The notes: a model not told the origin generated them from the letters alone. A stretch of DNA of 64,000 nucleotides from Pedobacter jejuensis (GCF_003725795.1 NZ_RBEE01000045.1:124001-188000); one strand, 5' to 3'; positions 1-8,825 are shown, counted from the first letter of the stretch. Numbers and translations are program-made.

Positions 1-121
1 CATAAGTGCCTGTACCACCATTTCCAGGAGCAATAATTAATTTATCACAATGTGAAGATTGGCTTAATTTCCAGGCAAATGCACTTTCTCTGCCACCTGA
101 ACCTAATAGTAAGATATTCAT
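1..121 (-). CDS. purD: Phosphoribosylamine-glycine ligase (GARS), N-terminal fragment
   Basis: Only the first 40 residues lie in the window; the gene runs off the left edge. They read MNILLLGSGGRESAFAWKL, then an 'IIAPGNGGTGT' stretch, which is the N-terminal nucleotide-binding fold of PurD (GxGGRE near the start, APGNxGT about 20 residues later). The enzyme joins glycine to phosphoribosylamine with ATP in purine synthesis. PurD usually has His after GGRE; Ser is seen here. The ATG at 121 is supported by a TATCTTTG promoter box five bases upstream. The assignment rests on a short piece but the motif pair is quite specific. Confidence 0.8.
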   Translation of the reverse strand, partial: MNILLLGSGGRESAFAWKLSQSSHCDKLIIAPGNGGTGTY

Positions 122-126
122 ATCGG

Positions 127-134
127 CAAAGATA
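127..134 (-). promoter_or_regulatory. -7 promoter box of purD
   Basis: On the minus strand this reads TATCTTTG, an exact match to the Bacteroidota -7 consensus TAnnTTTG. It ends five bases before the purD ATG, so the transcript would begin at or next to the start codon. I see no clear -33 TTG. Confidence 0.5.
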
Positions 135-144
135 ATTAAAAATA

Positions 145-197
145 GAAGATGGAAAATGGAAAAAGATGTACGATGGAAAGGTAATATGGAAGATGGG
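145..197. repeat. Low-complexity GATGGAAA repeats
   Basis: The gap between purD and the reductase gene carries several imperfect copies of GATGGAAA (148-155, 172-179 and a degenerate one near 188). It looks like slippage-prone intergenic sequence; no function is evident. Confidence 0.4.
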
Positions 198-248
198 TTA
201 GCGATCGAAAAATCTTACGCTTTTCAATCATTCATTTTGCATCTTACA

Positions 249-1124
249 TCATTTAGCACTTCTTGTCATTTGCTCCAGCATATCCCACATTTCATTTGGT
301 ATAGCTTCCAATCCATTCATTTGACCTGCTCCTTGCAACCATTCACCACCATCAATTGTAATTACTTCTCCATTGATGTAGCCGGAAAAATCACTGATTA
401 AAAATGCAGCTAAATTGGCCAATTCTTGGTGTTCGCCAACCCTTTTAAGTGGGACACGGTTCTTAAAATCAAATTTTTTCGCTAAATCTCCGGGCAATAA
501 TCTTTCCCAGGCACCTTTTGTAGGAAACGGACCTGGAGCTATTGCGTTTGTGCGAATGCCATACTTACCCCATTCTACCGCTAAAGAGCGGGTTAATGCT
601 AAAACACCACCTTTAGCGCATGCAGAAGGTACAACATATGCCGAACCGGTAAAAGCATAAGTTGTTATAATATTCAGAACTGTTGCGGTTTGCTTTTCTT
701 TAATCCAGTGCTTGCCAAATGTTAGCGTACAATTAACGGTTCCCTTTAATACAATATCAATTATTGATGAAAAAGCATTTGCAGATAAACGTTCGGTTGG
801 AGAGATAAAATTGCCTGCTGCATTGTTCAAAAGCGCATCAACCTGTCCAAATTTTTCAATTGTTTTTGCCAACACATTTTCTACTTGGTCAATTTCTCTA
901 ACATCGCAAGCTACAGCCAAAACCTTTCCGCCTGTTTTCTCCTCCATCTCATCGGCGGTTTTTTGCAAAACATCTTGCTTACGACTGGTGATAACCAAGT
1001 TTGCACCTAACTTCAAAAAATAAATGCCCATGGCTTTACCCAAGCCAGTTCCACCTCCGGTAATTACAATGGTTTTACCTTCTAAAGAGCCATCTTTAAG
1101 CATGGGTTGATTAAATGCGAACAT
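249..1124 (-). CDS. 2,4-dienoyl-CoA reductase-type SDR oxidoreductase
   Basis: This 291-residue protein is a short-chain dehydrogenase with the Rossmann motif TGGGTGLG (residues 22-29) and NNAAGN (100-105). The usual YxxxK is replaced by SACAK, but Tyr156 lies exactly 15 residues before Lys171 in 'TYAFTGSAYVVPSACAKGG'. That spacing and the following 'SLAVEWGKYGIRTNAIAPGP' region match the mitochondrial-type 2,4-dienoyl-CoA reductases, whose catalytic Tyr/Lys have the same separation. The family reduces 2,4-dienoyl-CoA with NADPH during beta-oxidation of unsaturated acyl chains. It lies downstream of an enoyl-CoA isomerase on the same strand, which supports this role. Substrate is inferred from family similarity. 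Confidence 0.82.
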   Translation of the reverse strand: MFAFNQPMLKDGSLEGKTIVITGGGTGLGKAMGIYFLKLGANLVITSRKQDVLQKTADEMEEKTGGKVLAVACDVREIDQVENVLAKTIEKFGQVDALLNNAAGNFISPTERLSANAFSSIIDIVLKGTVNCTLTFGKHWIKEKQTATVLNIITTYAFTGSAYVVPSACAKGGVLALTRSLAVEWGKYGIRTNAIAPGPFPTKGAWERLLPGDLAKKFDFKNRVPLKRVGEHQELANLAAFLISDFSGYINGEVITIDGGEWLQGAGQMNGLEAIPNEMWDMLEQMTRSAK

Positions 1125-1220
1125 AATATAAATGAATTACACAGTTATTTAATTAACTGATTATTAATAATATTTGGTTAATTGAAAACTTACACTTGCA
1201 ATAAAAAGTGGCAATTAAAA

Positions 1221-1982
1221 TTATTTTCTTTGAAGACTTTCTAAAATAGTTTTTAAGATATGGCGTGTAGCCGGCGACCACCATTGCTGAAGCATTTTTT
1301 GTAGCGTTGCAGATTGATCGGAGGTAACCGCAGCAATTAAATCTTCACGAATATTAAGTTTACTTTGCGACCAGGTGTTACTTTCCAGCTCCATAAATTT
1401 CTTGATTTTTCTTTCAGCAGCTGTTAATAAACTTTCGCCTTTTACAAGTTCATCAATTAAACCAACTTTCAAAGCTTCATCTGGTTTGTATAATTTACCG
1501 GTAAGTAAACTTCTCGATGCTTCTGCTTTACCAATCCAGAAAGCATACAACTGAAAAATACTGTTGGGCACAATGATACCAACCGGAACTTCGTTTAATC
1601 CTATTATGTATGATCCTTCAGCCATAATTCTATAATCGCAAGCTAAAGCCATTACACAGCCACCCGCCGGACTATGACCGCTAATGGCTGCAACCATAGG
1701 TTTTTTAAACGAAACCATATTTGCAGTAAAACTGAAAAAAAGGTGGAAAAAGGATTTTACTTCTTCTTCGTTGTAACCATAAAGCTCTACCAAATCTAAA
1801 CCTGCAGAAAAAAATGGTGCGTTTCCTGTTAAAATAACTCCACCAATATTATCATCTGCAGATATGTTTTTAAGCATATCATCTAATTCGGTAATTAGTT
1901 CGCGGTTTAATGCGTTTGATTTTCCTTTATCTAATGTTATGGTAGCTAAACGATCTTTTACACTAACTTTTATGGTATTCAT
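1221..1982 (-). CDS. Enoyl-CoA delta-isomerase / hydratase family protein
   Basis: This 253-residue crotonase-fold protein has the first oxyanion-hole segment 'FFSAGLDLVELYG' (57-69) and the second, 'AISGHSPAGGCVMALACDYR' (99-118). The single acidic catalytic residue appears to be Glu131 in 'IGLNEVPVGI', the arrangement of mitochondrial delta3,delta2-enoyl-CoA isomerases; the hydratase Glu pair is not evident. It would move cis/trans-3 double bonds to trans-2 so unsaturated acyl-CoAs can enter beta-oxidation. The dienoyl-CoA reductase gene follows 96 bp downstream, so the two probably act together. A palindrome about 50 bp upstream may be a regulator site. Confidence 0.8.
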   Translation of the reverse strand: MNTIKVSVKDRLATITLDKGKSNALNRELITELDDMLKNISADDNIGGVILTGNAPFFSAGLDLVELYGYNEEEVKSFFHLFFSFTANMVSFKKPMVAAISGHSPAGGCVMALACDYRIMAEGSYIIGLNEVPVGIIVPNSIFQLYAFWIGKAEASRSLLTGKLYKPDEALKVGLIDELVKGESLLTAAERKIKKFMELESNTWSQSKLNIREDLIAAVTSDQSATLQKMLQQWWSPATRHILKTILESLQRK

Positions 1983-2033
1983 ATTAAATGGTAATCTAAA
2001 TTTTGGTTAACTAGTATGCAGCAAATTAATAAA

Positions 2034-2051
2034 TATTATGCATGCATACTA
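2034..2051. promoter_or_regulatory. Palindromic operator candidate upstream of the enoyl-CoA isomerase
   Basis: The 12-bp core TATGCATGCATA (2037-2048) is a perfect palindrome and extends to 18 bp with one mismatched pair. A related half-site, TAGTATGC, lies at 2012-2019. The site is 52-69 bp upstream of the isomerase ATG, where a TetR-type acyl-CoA-responsive repressor could act. No regulator gene is adjacent, so the binding protein is unknown. Confidence 0.45.
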
Positions 2052-2073
2052 ATTCAAATTTATTTATTTTTTA

Positions 2074-4764
2074 CTATTTAACTTCATAAGTAAAAATCTT
2101 TCTTCCTAAATGCCCTTCAGCATCAACACCTTCTAGAACAACTCTATACGTTCCTGCCTCATCTGCATTGTAAAAATCAAATTTTGCTTTACCATCCTTA
2201 TCAGCTACAACCTGCGGATTCCAATAAATTGTGCTTCGATAATCTGCTTTAGCGCTTGATGTTTGTGCATCATATTTTGGAGAATAAAAATCTCTTGATG
2301 TAGAAAATCCTTTTTTGTTAATAACTACAACGCCTGGTGTATAACTGTTGTATGAAATTTCACTTCCGCCACGTTTAGTGGTTATTATTAATACGCCACC
2401 GCCACCTTGACTTCCATAAATTGCAGTATTACCCGCAGACCTTAAAACTTCAATGGTTTCTATGTCATTAGGATTTATGTTGTCTAAGAAATCTGATTCT
2501 ACTTGCATTCCATCTAATACGATAGTCATTGGTGTATTTGGGCTGCGGGTTGAATAAGGTATACCTCCTTTGAAGAGAACGAATGGCAACCGACCACTTA
2601 AACACTGAGAAAGCTGTACGCAAGTAAATAAATCCTTTGCATTTAAAACAAAATCGGCATTGCCGGCACCGTTTAGGTTGGCAGAATTTTTAGCCACTAT
2701 CTTTTTTTCGGTAATAACCACTTCATCTAACTTGATAGTCCGCTCTAGTAGACCAAGACGGGTCATTTCATTAAAATAATTGTCGCTTTCTTTAATATAT
2801 TTCATTAAAGAATTGTTCACATTTACATCAATATCTGCACTGTTTTTATTTTTGGCAACTATTTGATAGGGAACGGCATCAATCGTAATCTCCACAAACT
2901 TCCTATCAGCTTTTGTTCTTGCCTGCACAACAAATTTTGTACTATCGTTAAACACTAAATTATCGAAATTGAATTTACCTTCGGCATTTGTAACCGTATC
3001 AATCACAAAAAAACCACCCTTTGTTGACATAAGCATAACCTTTCCATTTGGAACAGGCTTGCCGCCCTTTTTTACAACACCGCTAATAGAAGTTGTTTTT
3101 TCTGGCTGGTAAGTAATTGCCGGACCAACGTTATTCAATACATTTCGCCATAAAAATCTTCTCCACCCTTGGGTTAACATCAGGTTATCCAATTCTTGAG
3201 CTGTTTTTACATCATCTTTCAAAAAGTAATGATTTGGCTTTTCTACGTAACCGGCCAAGTCTGATGTAAGCCACAGTGTTGCAAAAATATTGCTTTCATT
3301 ATCCTCATCTGGCATTACCTTACTTGCGTTAGTTACCGAAACAGAAAAACTTCCAATTACGGGTTTTTGCTGATTCAATGCATCAAATGTGAAAGCAGAT
3401 TTACCCTTTTTTTCTCCCGATATGGCTGAAGTATTTAATTTTAAATCAATCACGTCCAGTTTACTTTTATTAAAAATCAGGCGTTCGGCAACAGGTTGAT
3501 TGCTTGCAGAGAACAATGTGAATTGCACAATACCAGATGGCAATTTACTTCTCGGGATAATGGCAGATAAAACCTGCTTATCAACTTTAGCTTTAGAAAC
3601 ATAATAAATATTGCCGCCTTGTTGTGCAACAATTTTTAATTCATCGCTATTTGTAAGGCTAGCGCTAGCTAACAATTTTATGGATACTTTGCCAGTATCT
3701 AAATTATTTATGGTAAGCGCATAACCACTTTTTTGTGCTATTGGAAGTTTAAAATCTTTTTGAGAACCATCTTTAAATTTAATTTTTGCAGTATAAGTTT
3801 TGCCTGGTTGAGCATTTAATGTGAAATTACCCATCCCTAAGTAGGTTGTAGCAATGCTGGTAATTTCCGCTCCTGTTTCGTCAACAATTTTACCGTTTAT
3901 ATCTTCTCCTTTTCCGGTTCCGTTTATCGCCTTTATAGCAATTTTCTGTGGCAGTTCCTCTATCAGGTTTCCACCTTCCGGTAAAAACTGAACATCAACA
4001 TCATTACTGGTAGATGTTATTGGTATGGCTTTTACAATCTTCTGTTTATTATCAAGTGTAATGGTGGCTAAAATTTTGCCTTTTTTGCCTGTTAAAGACT
4101 GGTTGCTCTCGAAATTAATTAAAGCGTTTCCCTGTAAATCTGTTTTTGTTTTGCCCTTTGCAACAGTTTTAAAATCCAGCTGTACTTCGTAGCTTACGTC
4201 GTTTTCTTTATACGCTACTCCTGTTTTATCTTCAAAATGTATGTTTGCAGCAACTTTATCGGTATTATTATCTTTGGTAAATTTGTAATCGGTAACGGTA
4301 AAAACTTTATTTGCCCAGCTGTTTCCAATTTTTATGGTTTTATCGAAAAAGAAATCTGTCCCATAATTTCGCATGTAATTGGTGTAGGCTCTAATTCGAT
4401 AATTTCCTTCACCTAACGAATCTGTAAGCTTAAAATCTCCCCAGGTAATACCGCCCATTATAGGCAGTTTAATTTGTCTTTTTAAAGAATCCTTCTCATT
4501 AATAAGTTCTACATATAAAATTTTACTAATATCTGTAGATAGTTGGGTTTTGGTATTAAAAACATAAGCCTTAAACCAAATGTCATCACCAATAGCATAA
4601 TACGGTTTATCTAAATGGAGATAAACTTTTTCCTGTTGATACTTACTGGTGTATTCATCTAGTTTCTTGATAAATTGAGCAAAAGGATCGTCATCAATTT
4701 TAAAGGCAGCAAAACCTAAAAGCACAATTAGAAAACTGAGAGCGAGGGTAATTTTGGATTTCAT
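2074..4764 (-). CDS. MG2-domain / TonB-plug surface protein without beta-barrel
   Basis: This 896-residue protein starts with a signal peptide (MKSKITLALSFLIVLLGFAA). It then has the macroglobulin-like segment 'EKVYLHLDKPYYAIGDDIWF' (about 45-64), further Ig-like/MG repeats, and a carboxypeptidase-regulatory-like domain around 555-640 ('ISGVVKKGGKPVPNGKVMLM'). About residues 690-800 resemble a TonB-receptor plug ('MTIVLDGMQVESDFLDNI', 'IETIEVLRSAGNTAIYGSQG'). No 22-strand barrel follows; only about 95 residues remain. The family is widespread in Bacteroidota and its role is unknown; cell-surface or periplasmic scaffold functions are guesses. It is transcribed alone, between dcd and the isomerase. 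Confidence 0.75.
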   Translation of the reverse strand: MKSKITLALSFLIVLLGFAAFKIDDDPFAQFIKKLDEYTSKYQQEKVYLHLDKPYYAIGDDIWFKAYVFNTKTQLSTDISKILYVELINEKDSLKRQIKLPIMGGITWGDFKLTDSLGEGNYRIRAYTNYMRNYGTDFFFDKTIKIGNSWANKVFTVTDYKFTKDNNTDKVAANIHFEDKTGVAYKENDVSYEVQLDFKTVAKGKTKTDLQGNALINFESNQSLTGKKGKILATITLDNKQKIVKAIPITSTSNDVDVQFLPEGGNLIEELPQKIAIKAINGTGKGEDINGKIVDETGAEITSIATTYLGMGNFTLNAQPGKTYTAKIKFKDGSQKDFKLPIAQKSGYALTINNLDTGKVSIKLLASASLTNSDELKIVAQQGGNIYYVSKAKVDKQVLSAIIPRSKLPSGIVQFTLFSASNQPVAERLIFNKSKLDVIDLKLNTSAISGEKKGKSAFTFDALNQQKPVIGSFSVSVTNASKVMPDEDNESNIFATLWLTSDLAGYVEKPNHYFLKDDVKTAQELDNLMLTQGWRRFLWRNVLNNVGPAITYQPEKTTSISGVVKKGGKPVPNGKVMLMSTKGGFFVIDTVTNAEGKFNFDNLVFNDSTKFVVQARTKADRKFVEITIDAVPYQIVAKNKNSADIDVNVNNSLMKYIKESDNYFNEMTRLGLLERTIKLDEVVITEKKIVAKNSANLNGAGNADFVLNAKDLFTCVQLSQCLSGRLPFVLFKGGIPYSTRSPNTPMTIVLDGMQVESDFLDNINPNDIETIEVLRSAGNTAIYGSQGGGGVLIITTKRGGSEISYNSYTPGVVVINKKGFSTSRDFYSPKYDAQTSSAKADYRSTIYWNPQVVADKDGKAKFDFYNADEAGTYRVVLEGVDAEGHLGRKIFTYEVK

Positions 4765-4783
4765 TCGGCTTGGTGTGAAAATA

Positions 4784-4817
4784 AATATGCCTCAAGGTAC
4801 GAAACCCGAGGCATATT
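4784..4817 (-). terminator. Stem-loop between dcd and the MG2/plug gene
   Basis: Ten-base arms AATATGCCTC and GAGGCATATT enclose a 14-base loop that can pair further. It follows the dcd stop codon on the minus strand and precedes the next gene, so it is probably the dcd terminator; the trailing T-run is weak. Confidence 0.5.
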
Positions 4818-4845
4818 ATTATGAAGATAAAATGAAATATTTCTG

Positions 4846-5382
4846 TTAGAAAGTGTTTTTCCACATCATACTTTCTACCGGTTTTGTGGTTTTATTGTTG
4901 TATTTGGCATTGCCTTTTGTATTGTACATGGTTTCTATATTTCCTTCAACCATAAAATAAATTAATTGCCCAATTGGCATACCAGCGTATATTTTTACAG
5001 GTTGCGCAACAGATATTTCTAAAGTCCACGTATTGCAAAAACCTACATCGCCCTTCCCGGCCGTTGCATGTATATCTATACCTAACCGCCCGGTACTACT
5101 TTTACCTTCTAAAAAAGGAACATGACTATGAGTTTCGGTATATTCTACCGTTACACCTAAATATAATGTTCCGGGATGGAGGACAAAACCATCTTTAGGA
5201 ATTTCGAAATGCTCTATTTCGTTGTGCTTTTTGGCATCTAAAACTCTGTTTTTGTATGTTGCAAGGTATTTGCCTAAGTGTACATCGTAAGAGTTTGTGC
5301 CCAGGCAACTACTATCAAAAGGTTCTATTATAATTGTTCCTTTCTCTATTTCCTCCAGAATCCTTTTATCTGATAATATCAT
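4846..5382 (-). CDS. dcd: dCTP deaminase
   Basis: The 178-residue protein follows the dCTP deaminase/dUTPase fold: 'MILSDKRILEEIEKG' at the start, 'LGTNSYDVHLG' (27-37), 'LEGKSSTGRLGIDIHATAGK' (91-110) with the conserved Ser/Arg pair, and the catalytic Glu122 in 'TWTLEIS'. It deaminates dCTP to dUTP, the precursor route to dTMP. The central 'HATAGKGDVGF' segment differs from the E. coli enzyme (HxTAHxIDPG) and resembles the branch common in Bacteroidota; whether this branch also hydrolyses dUTP cannot be told from sequence. It is monocistronic and divergent from the phosphopantetheinyl transferase. Confidence 0.88.
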   Translation of the reverse strand: MILSDKRILEEIEKGTIIIEPFDSSCLGTNSYDVHLGKYLATYKNRVLDAKKHNEIEHFEIPKDGFVLHPGTLYLGVTVEYTETHSHVPFLEGKSSTGRLGIDIHATAGKGDVGFCNTWTLEISVAQPVKIYAGMPIGQLIYFMVEGNIETMYNTKGNAKYNNKTTKPVESMMWKNTF

Positions 5383-5454
5383 TTTTATGCGTATTTTTAG
5401 CCCTAAATTATCATTTATTTAAGATAATGTTGCATCCAAAACTCGATTTTATAA

Positions 5455-6117
5455 ATGCCTGTAGTTTATAATAAAAATATTGATGAACATTCGGTTTTAG
5501 CAATCTGGAAAATTGAAGAAACAGAAGCTGAACTGCTTGCCGGCTTACAACTAAAGCAGCATGAATGGGATATTATCTCTTCTTTTAACAATGGCAAAAG
5601 AATGTTGCATTGGCTAAGCACCAGGTTGTTATTACGCACCTTACTTAACACAGCAGAATATATCGATTGCCAATTTGATGAAGATGGGAAACCATACCTT
5701 ACGAATTCGGATTATAAAATTTCTTTAAGCCATTCTTATGATTATGCTGCCGTGATGATAAGTAAAGATAATGCTGTGGGGGTTGATATTGAATTGATTA
5801 AACACAAAATAAAAACCATTAAACACAAATTTTTGAATGACATTGAACTTGCTCAAAGGCAAATTGGCGATAATACCGAAGGATTGTATGTTTGCTGGTG
5901 TGCAAAAGAGGCGATATACAAATGGCATGGGAAAAAGGGATTGGAATTTAAGCAGCACATCCACATCAAACCTTTTAAACTAAAAAATGAAGGAAGTTTA
6001 AATGCTTTGGTTGAACTACCAACAGGAACCCGAGAACTCACTGTAAATTATTTTAAAACTAAAGATGGTTATATGTTGGGTTATGTGCAGGCACCTGAAG
6101 TGATAGGTATAAGGTAG
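5455..6117 (+). CDS. 4'-phosphopantetheinyl transferase superfamily protein
   Basis: This 220-residue protein has both halves of the Sfp-type signature: 'VGVDIE' (108-113, Mg-binding Asp111 and Glu113) and 'WCAKEAIYKWHGKKGLEF' (148-165). Such enzymes transfer the phosphopantetheine arm of CoA to a serine of carrier proteins. The length and motif spacing fit the Sfp/AcpT group rather than the short trimeric AcpS. No carrier protein or synthase is adjacent, so it could serve fatty-acid ACP or a distant pathway. lipB, another enzyme modifying proteins with a cofactor, follows 42 bp downstream. Confidence 0.85.
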   Translation: MPVVYNKNIDEHSVLAIWKIEETEAELLAGLQLKQHEWDIISSFNNGKRMLHWLSTRLLLRTLLNTAEYIDCQFDEDGKPYLTNSDYKISLSHSYDYAAVMISKDNAVGVDIELIKHKIKTIKHKFLNDIELAQRQIGDNTEGLYVCWCAKEAIYKWHGKKGLEFKQHIHIKPFKLKNEGSLNALVELPTGTRELTVNYFKTKDGYMLGYVQAPEVIGIR

Positions 6118-6159
6118 GCTGGAAATATTGCTCAATAATACAATTGAAGAAAGATAATT

Positions 6160-6909
6160 ATGCATAATGTTAACAGTGAAAACTCAGGTTTGCCAGTAGT
6201 AGGTTCAGTAATACGAATACCTACTCAATTTATAGATTGGGGTTTAACCGATTACCAGCAAGCTTGGGATAGGCAGGAAGATTTATTGAATAAAACAGTA
6301 GCCATCAAAACTGATAACCGAAACAACGGAACAAACTTACCTACACCAAATTACCTTATTTTTAATGAGCATCCTCATGTTTATACGTTAGGAAAAAGCG
6401 GGCATCAAGAAAATTTACTTCTTGATGAACAAGGTTTAAAAGATAAGCAGGCAACTTACTATAAAATTAATCGCGGTGGCGATATTACCTACCACGGACC
6501 AGGGCAAATTGTTGGCTACCCCATATTAGATTTGGATAATTTTTTTACGGATATTCATCTATATCTAAGAACTTTAGAAGAGGCTGTTATCCTTACTTTG
6601 AAAGATTATGGCATAGCATCTGGACGTTATCCAGGTTATACAGGTGTTTGGCTGGATGCAGATAATGATAAAGCCAGAAAAATTTGTGCCATGGGCGTTC
6701 GCTGCAGCCGCTGGGTTACCATGCATGGTTTTGCGTTTAATGTAAACGTAGATTTAGATTATTTTAAAAACATCGTTCCTTGTGGTATTGATGATAAAGC
6801 GGTAACATCATTAGAAAAAGAATTGGGTTACAAATTGAACATGGAGGAGGTAAAGGAAAAACTGAAAAACCACATTGCTGATTTATTCAAAATGGAGTTG
6901 ATTCAATGA
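6160..6909 (+). CDS. lipB: Octanoyltransferase LipB
   Basis: This 249-residue protein carries the LipB signature 'RGGDITYHGPGQIVGYPILD' (105-124). Catalytic Lys174 ('KARKICAMGV') and Cys208 ('IVPCGI') are 34 residues apart, the same separation as in E. coli LipB. It moves octanoyl from acyl-ACP to the lipoyl domains of 2-oxoacid dehydrogenases and GcvH, the first step of lipoate attachment. The N-terminus has about 20 residues more than E. coli, which is common in this phylum. Its stop overlaps the start of the next gene by four bases (ATGA), so the two are probably translated together. The E2 protein at the end of this window is a likely substrate. Confidence 0.92.
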   Translation: MHNVNSENSGLPVVGSVIRIPTQFIDWGLTDYQQAWDRQEDLLNKTVAIKTDNRNNGTNLPTPNYLIFNEHPHVYTLGKSGHQENLLLDEQGLKDKQATYYKINRGGDITYHGPGQIVGYPILDLDNFFTDIHLYLRTLEEAVILTLKDYGIASGRYPGYTGVWLDADNDKARKICAMGVRCSRWVTMHGFAFNVNVDLDYFKNIVPCGIDDKAVTSLEKELGYKLNMEEVKEKLKNHIADLFKMELIQ

Positions 6910-7964
6910 AAAATGCCCTACTAATCATTTTCTTATTTTGCTTTTGCCATTCTTCCTTTGCACAAAATGTTGATGATATGGTGAATTTCATAAGGAACAA
7001 TCCTCAAAAATCATCCATCGTGATAAACGAAAATGGCAAGGAAACTTTAAATTGTCACGGCAACCAGCTTATGCCTTTGGCAAGTGCCGCCAAAACAATA
7101 ATTGCTTTAGAATTTGCCAATCAGGTTGCTTCAAAACAGATAAATAAAAACACCAAAATAGCAGTCAAAGATATCAACCGATATTACATTCCTTTTACTG
7201 ATGGAGGTGCACATCCGGCTTGGCTAAAATCTTTGAAAAAGACCATTAATGATAGCGTAACGTTATTGGAAATCGCTAAAGGTATGATTAGATTTAGCTC
7301 AAATGCAAATACGGAATACCTTCAGGATTTGCTAGGCACGGATAAAATAAATGCCAATTTAAAAGACCTGAAAATTAAAAACCATTCTCCATATTATTAC
7401 TTCACGGCGAGTGCTTTAATGACTTTTTTAAAACCGGAAAATATTGAAAAAGATGTTTGGTTAAGTAAATTGAAAAGCCTTAGTGATGCTGAATATCGAA
7501 AAATTTGTGCACAAAATCATCAAAAACTTAAAGCAGATAGCAACTTTATCAAGCAATTCAATTTCAACAATTTATCGATTGAAATACAAAAAATTTGGTC
7601 GGATAGACTAATAGTTTCTACAACAAAAGAATATGCCGAGCTAATGAAAAAAATTAATAGCGAAAGCTATTTTAAACCCGAGGTTCAACTGGTTTTACAA
7701 CAAATTATGGAATGGCCAATGAACTACCCAAGCAACAAAAGTAACTTTCGGCATTTGGGGCAAAAAGGTGGCTCAACGAGTTTTGTTTTAACAGATGCTT
7801 TTTACCTGACGGATTTAAAAGGTAATAAGATAAGTTGTGCATTCTTCTTTAATGACCTATCACCAAGCGAACAGCAATTCATAAATAAAAACTTTGGAGA
7901 GTTTGAATCGAGCATCATCACCAATTCAAAATTTCGGGAGCGTTTGGTTAAAGAACTAAATTAA
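6906..7964 (+). CDS. Secreted beta-lactamase-like serine hydrolase
   Basis: A signal peptide (about residues 1-19, ending SSFAQ) precedes a penicillin-binding/beta-lactamase-like domain. The three motifs are visible: SAAK (Ser60, Lys63), SSN (131-133) and KGGS (287-290), in the right order. Length is 352 residues. The third motif is KGG rather than KTG, and 'SSN' replaces SxN/SDN with acceptable identity, so the fold is likely but substrate is uncertain: beta-lactam, a peptide or an ester. It overlaps lipB by four bases, which suggests shared expression but no obvious shared pathway. Confidence 0.75.
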   Translation: MKNALLIIFLFCFCHSSFAQNVDDMVNFIRNNPQKSSIVINENGKETLNCHGNQLMPLASAAKTIIALEFANQVASKQINKNTKIAVKDINRYYIPFTDGGAHPAWLKSLKKTINDSVTLLEIAKGMIRFSSNANTEYLQDLLGTDKINANLKDLKIKNHSPYYYFTASALMTFLKPENIEKDVWLSKLKSLSDAEYRKICAQNHQKLKADSNFIKQFNFNNLSIEIQKIWSDRLIVSTTKEYAELMKKINSESYFKPEVQLVLQQIMEWPMNYPSNKSNFRHLGQKGGSTSFVLTDAFYLTDLKGNKISCAFFFNDLSPSEQQFINKNFGEFESSIITNSKFRERLVKELN

Positions 7965-7997
7965 AACCAAATTATAGCTTAATCCGTAAATCTTGTT

Positions 7998-8723
7998 ATG
8001 AGATTTTTATCTGGCATTCTAATACTTTCTTTTTTATCTTCGGGCTGCACTAAAGAAAATAATATGCCTGCTGCAATAAATCCTGTAAATCCAGTTCTCA
8101 CAACAAATCCTACAGGTAACTTTACCTATTTGGCATTAGGCGATTCTTATACCATTGGCGAATCTGTTAAGCAATCAGAATCATTTCCATATCAGTTGCA
8201 ATCTTCATTAAAAGCCAATAACCGAAACGTAGAAAACCCTAAAATTATTGCAGTTACCGGGTGGACTACCAACGAGCTTCAAGGTGCCATTACGCAAGCA
8301 AAAATTACAGAAAAATTTGACATTGTTACCTTGTTGATAGGTGTAAATAATCAATACCGTGGATATCCTTTAGACACCTACAAAAAAGAATTTTCTGAAT
8401 TATTACAAACGGCAATTGGTTTTTCTGGCGGAAGAAAAGCAAGGGTTTTTGTAGTTTCAATTCCAGATTGGGGCGTTACACCTTTTGCTAAAAACTATTC
8501 GAAAAGTGCCCAAACCATTGCCACAGAAATTGATGCTTTTAATGCCGCGGCACAACAAATTACTACAGCGGCAGGCGTTAGTTTTACCAATATCACGCCA
8601 GATTCGAGAATGGCGGCAAATGATGTATCACTTATTGCAGATGATGGCTTACACCCGAGTGGAAAAATGTATACTCAATGGGTCAATGCGTTAACACCAA
8701 AAATTTTAGATGTAATAAAATAA
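7998..8723 (+). CDS. SGNH/GDSL-type hydrolase lipoprotein
   Basis: This 241-residue protein has a short hydrophobic leader ending at Cys17 (SSGC), a probable lipoprotein site, followed by a flexible Asn/Pro-rich linker. The SGNH blocks are 'ALGDSYTIGE' (Ser50), 'LLIGVNNQYRG' (block with Asn) and 'DDGLHPSG' (Asp and His of the triad). Family members are esterases, lipases or acetyl-hydrolases; substrate cannot be predicted. It lies 33 bp downstream of the serine hydrolase and may be the last gene of that transcript. Membrane anchoring on the periplasmic or outer face is inferred from the leader. Confidence 0.8.
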   Translation: MRFLSGILILSFLSSGCTKENNMPAAINPVNPVLTTNPTGNFTYLALGDSYTIGESVKQSESFPYQLQSSLKANNRNVENPKIIAVTGWTTNELQGAITQAKITEKFDIVTLLIGVNNQYRGYPLDTYKKEFSELLQTAIGFSGGRKARVFVVSIPDWGVTPFAKNYSKSAQTIATEIDAFNAAAQQITTAAGVSFTNITPDSRMAANDVSLIADDGLHPSGKMYTQWVNALTPKILDVIK

Positions 8724-8825
8724 TTTAATTACATTTGATTTTCAATCCACGCCCTAGCAATCGCTAATTTCATACTTCATGTAAAAGTATAGTAGCAAAT
8801 AATCCATCCCATTTATAATTTATTA

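Noticed and set aside
6..401. Open frame on the plus strand across the purD start and the reductase end
   Set aside because: It runs opposite to purD and the reductase, both with clear motifs, and has no recognisable protein character.
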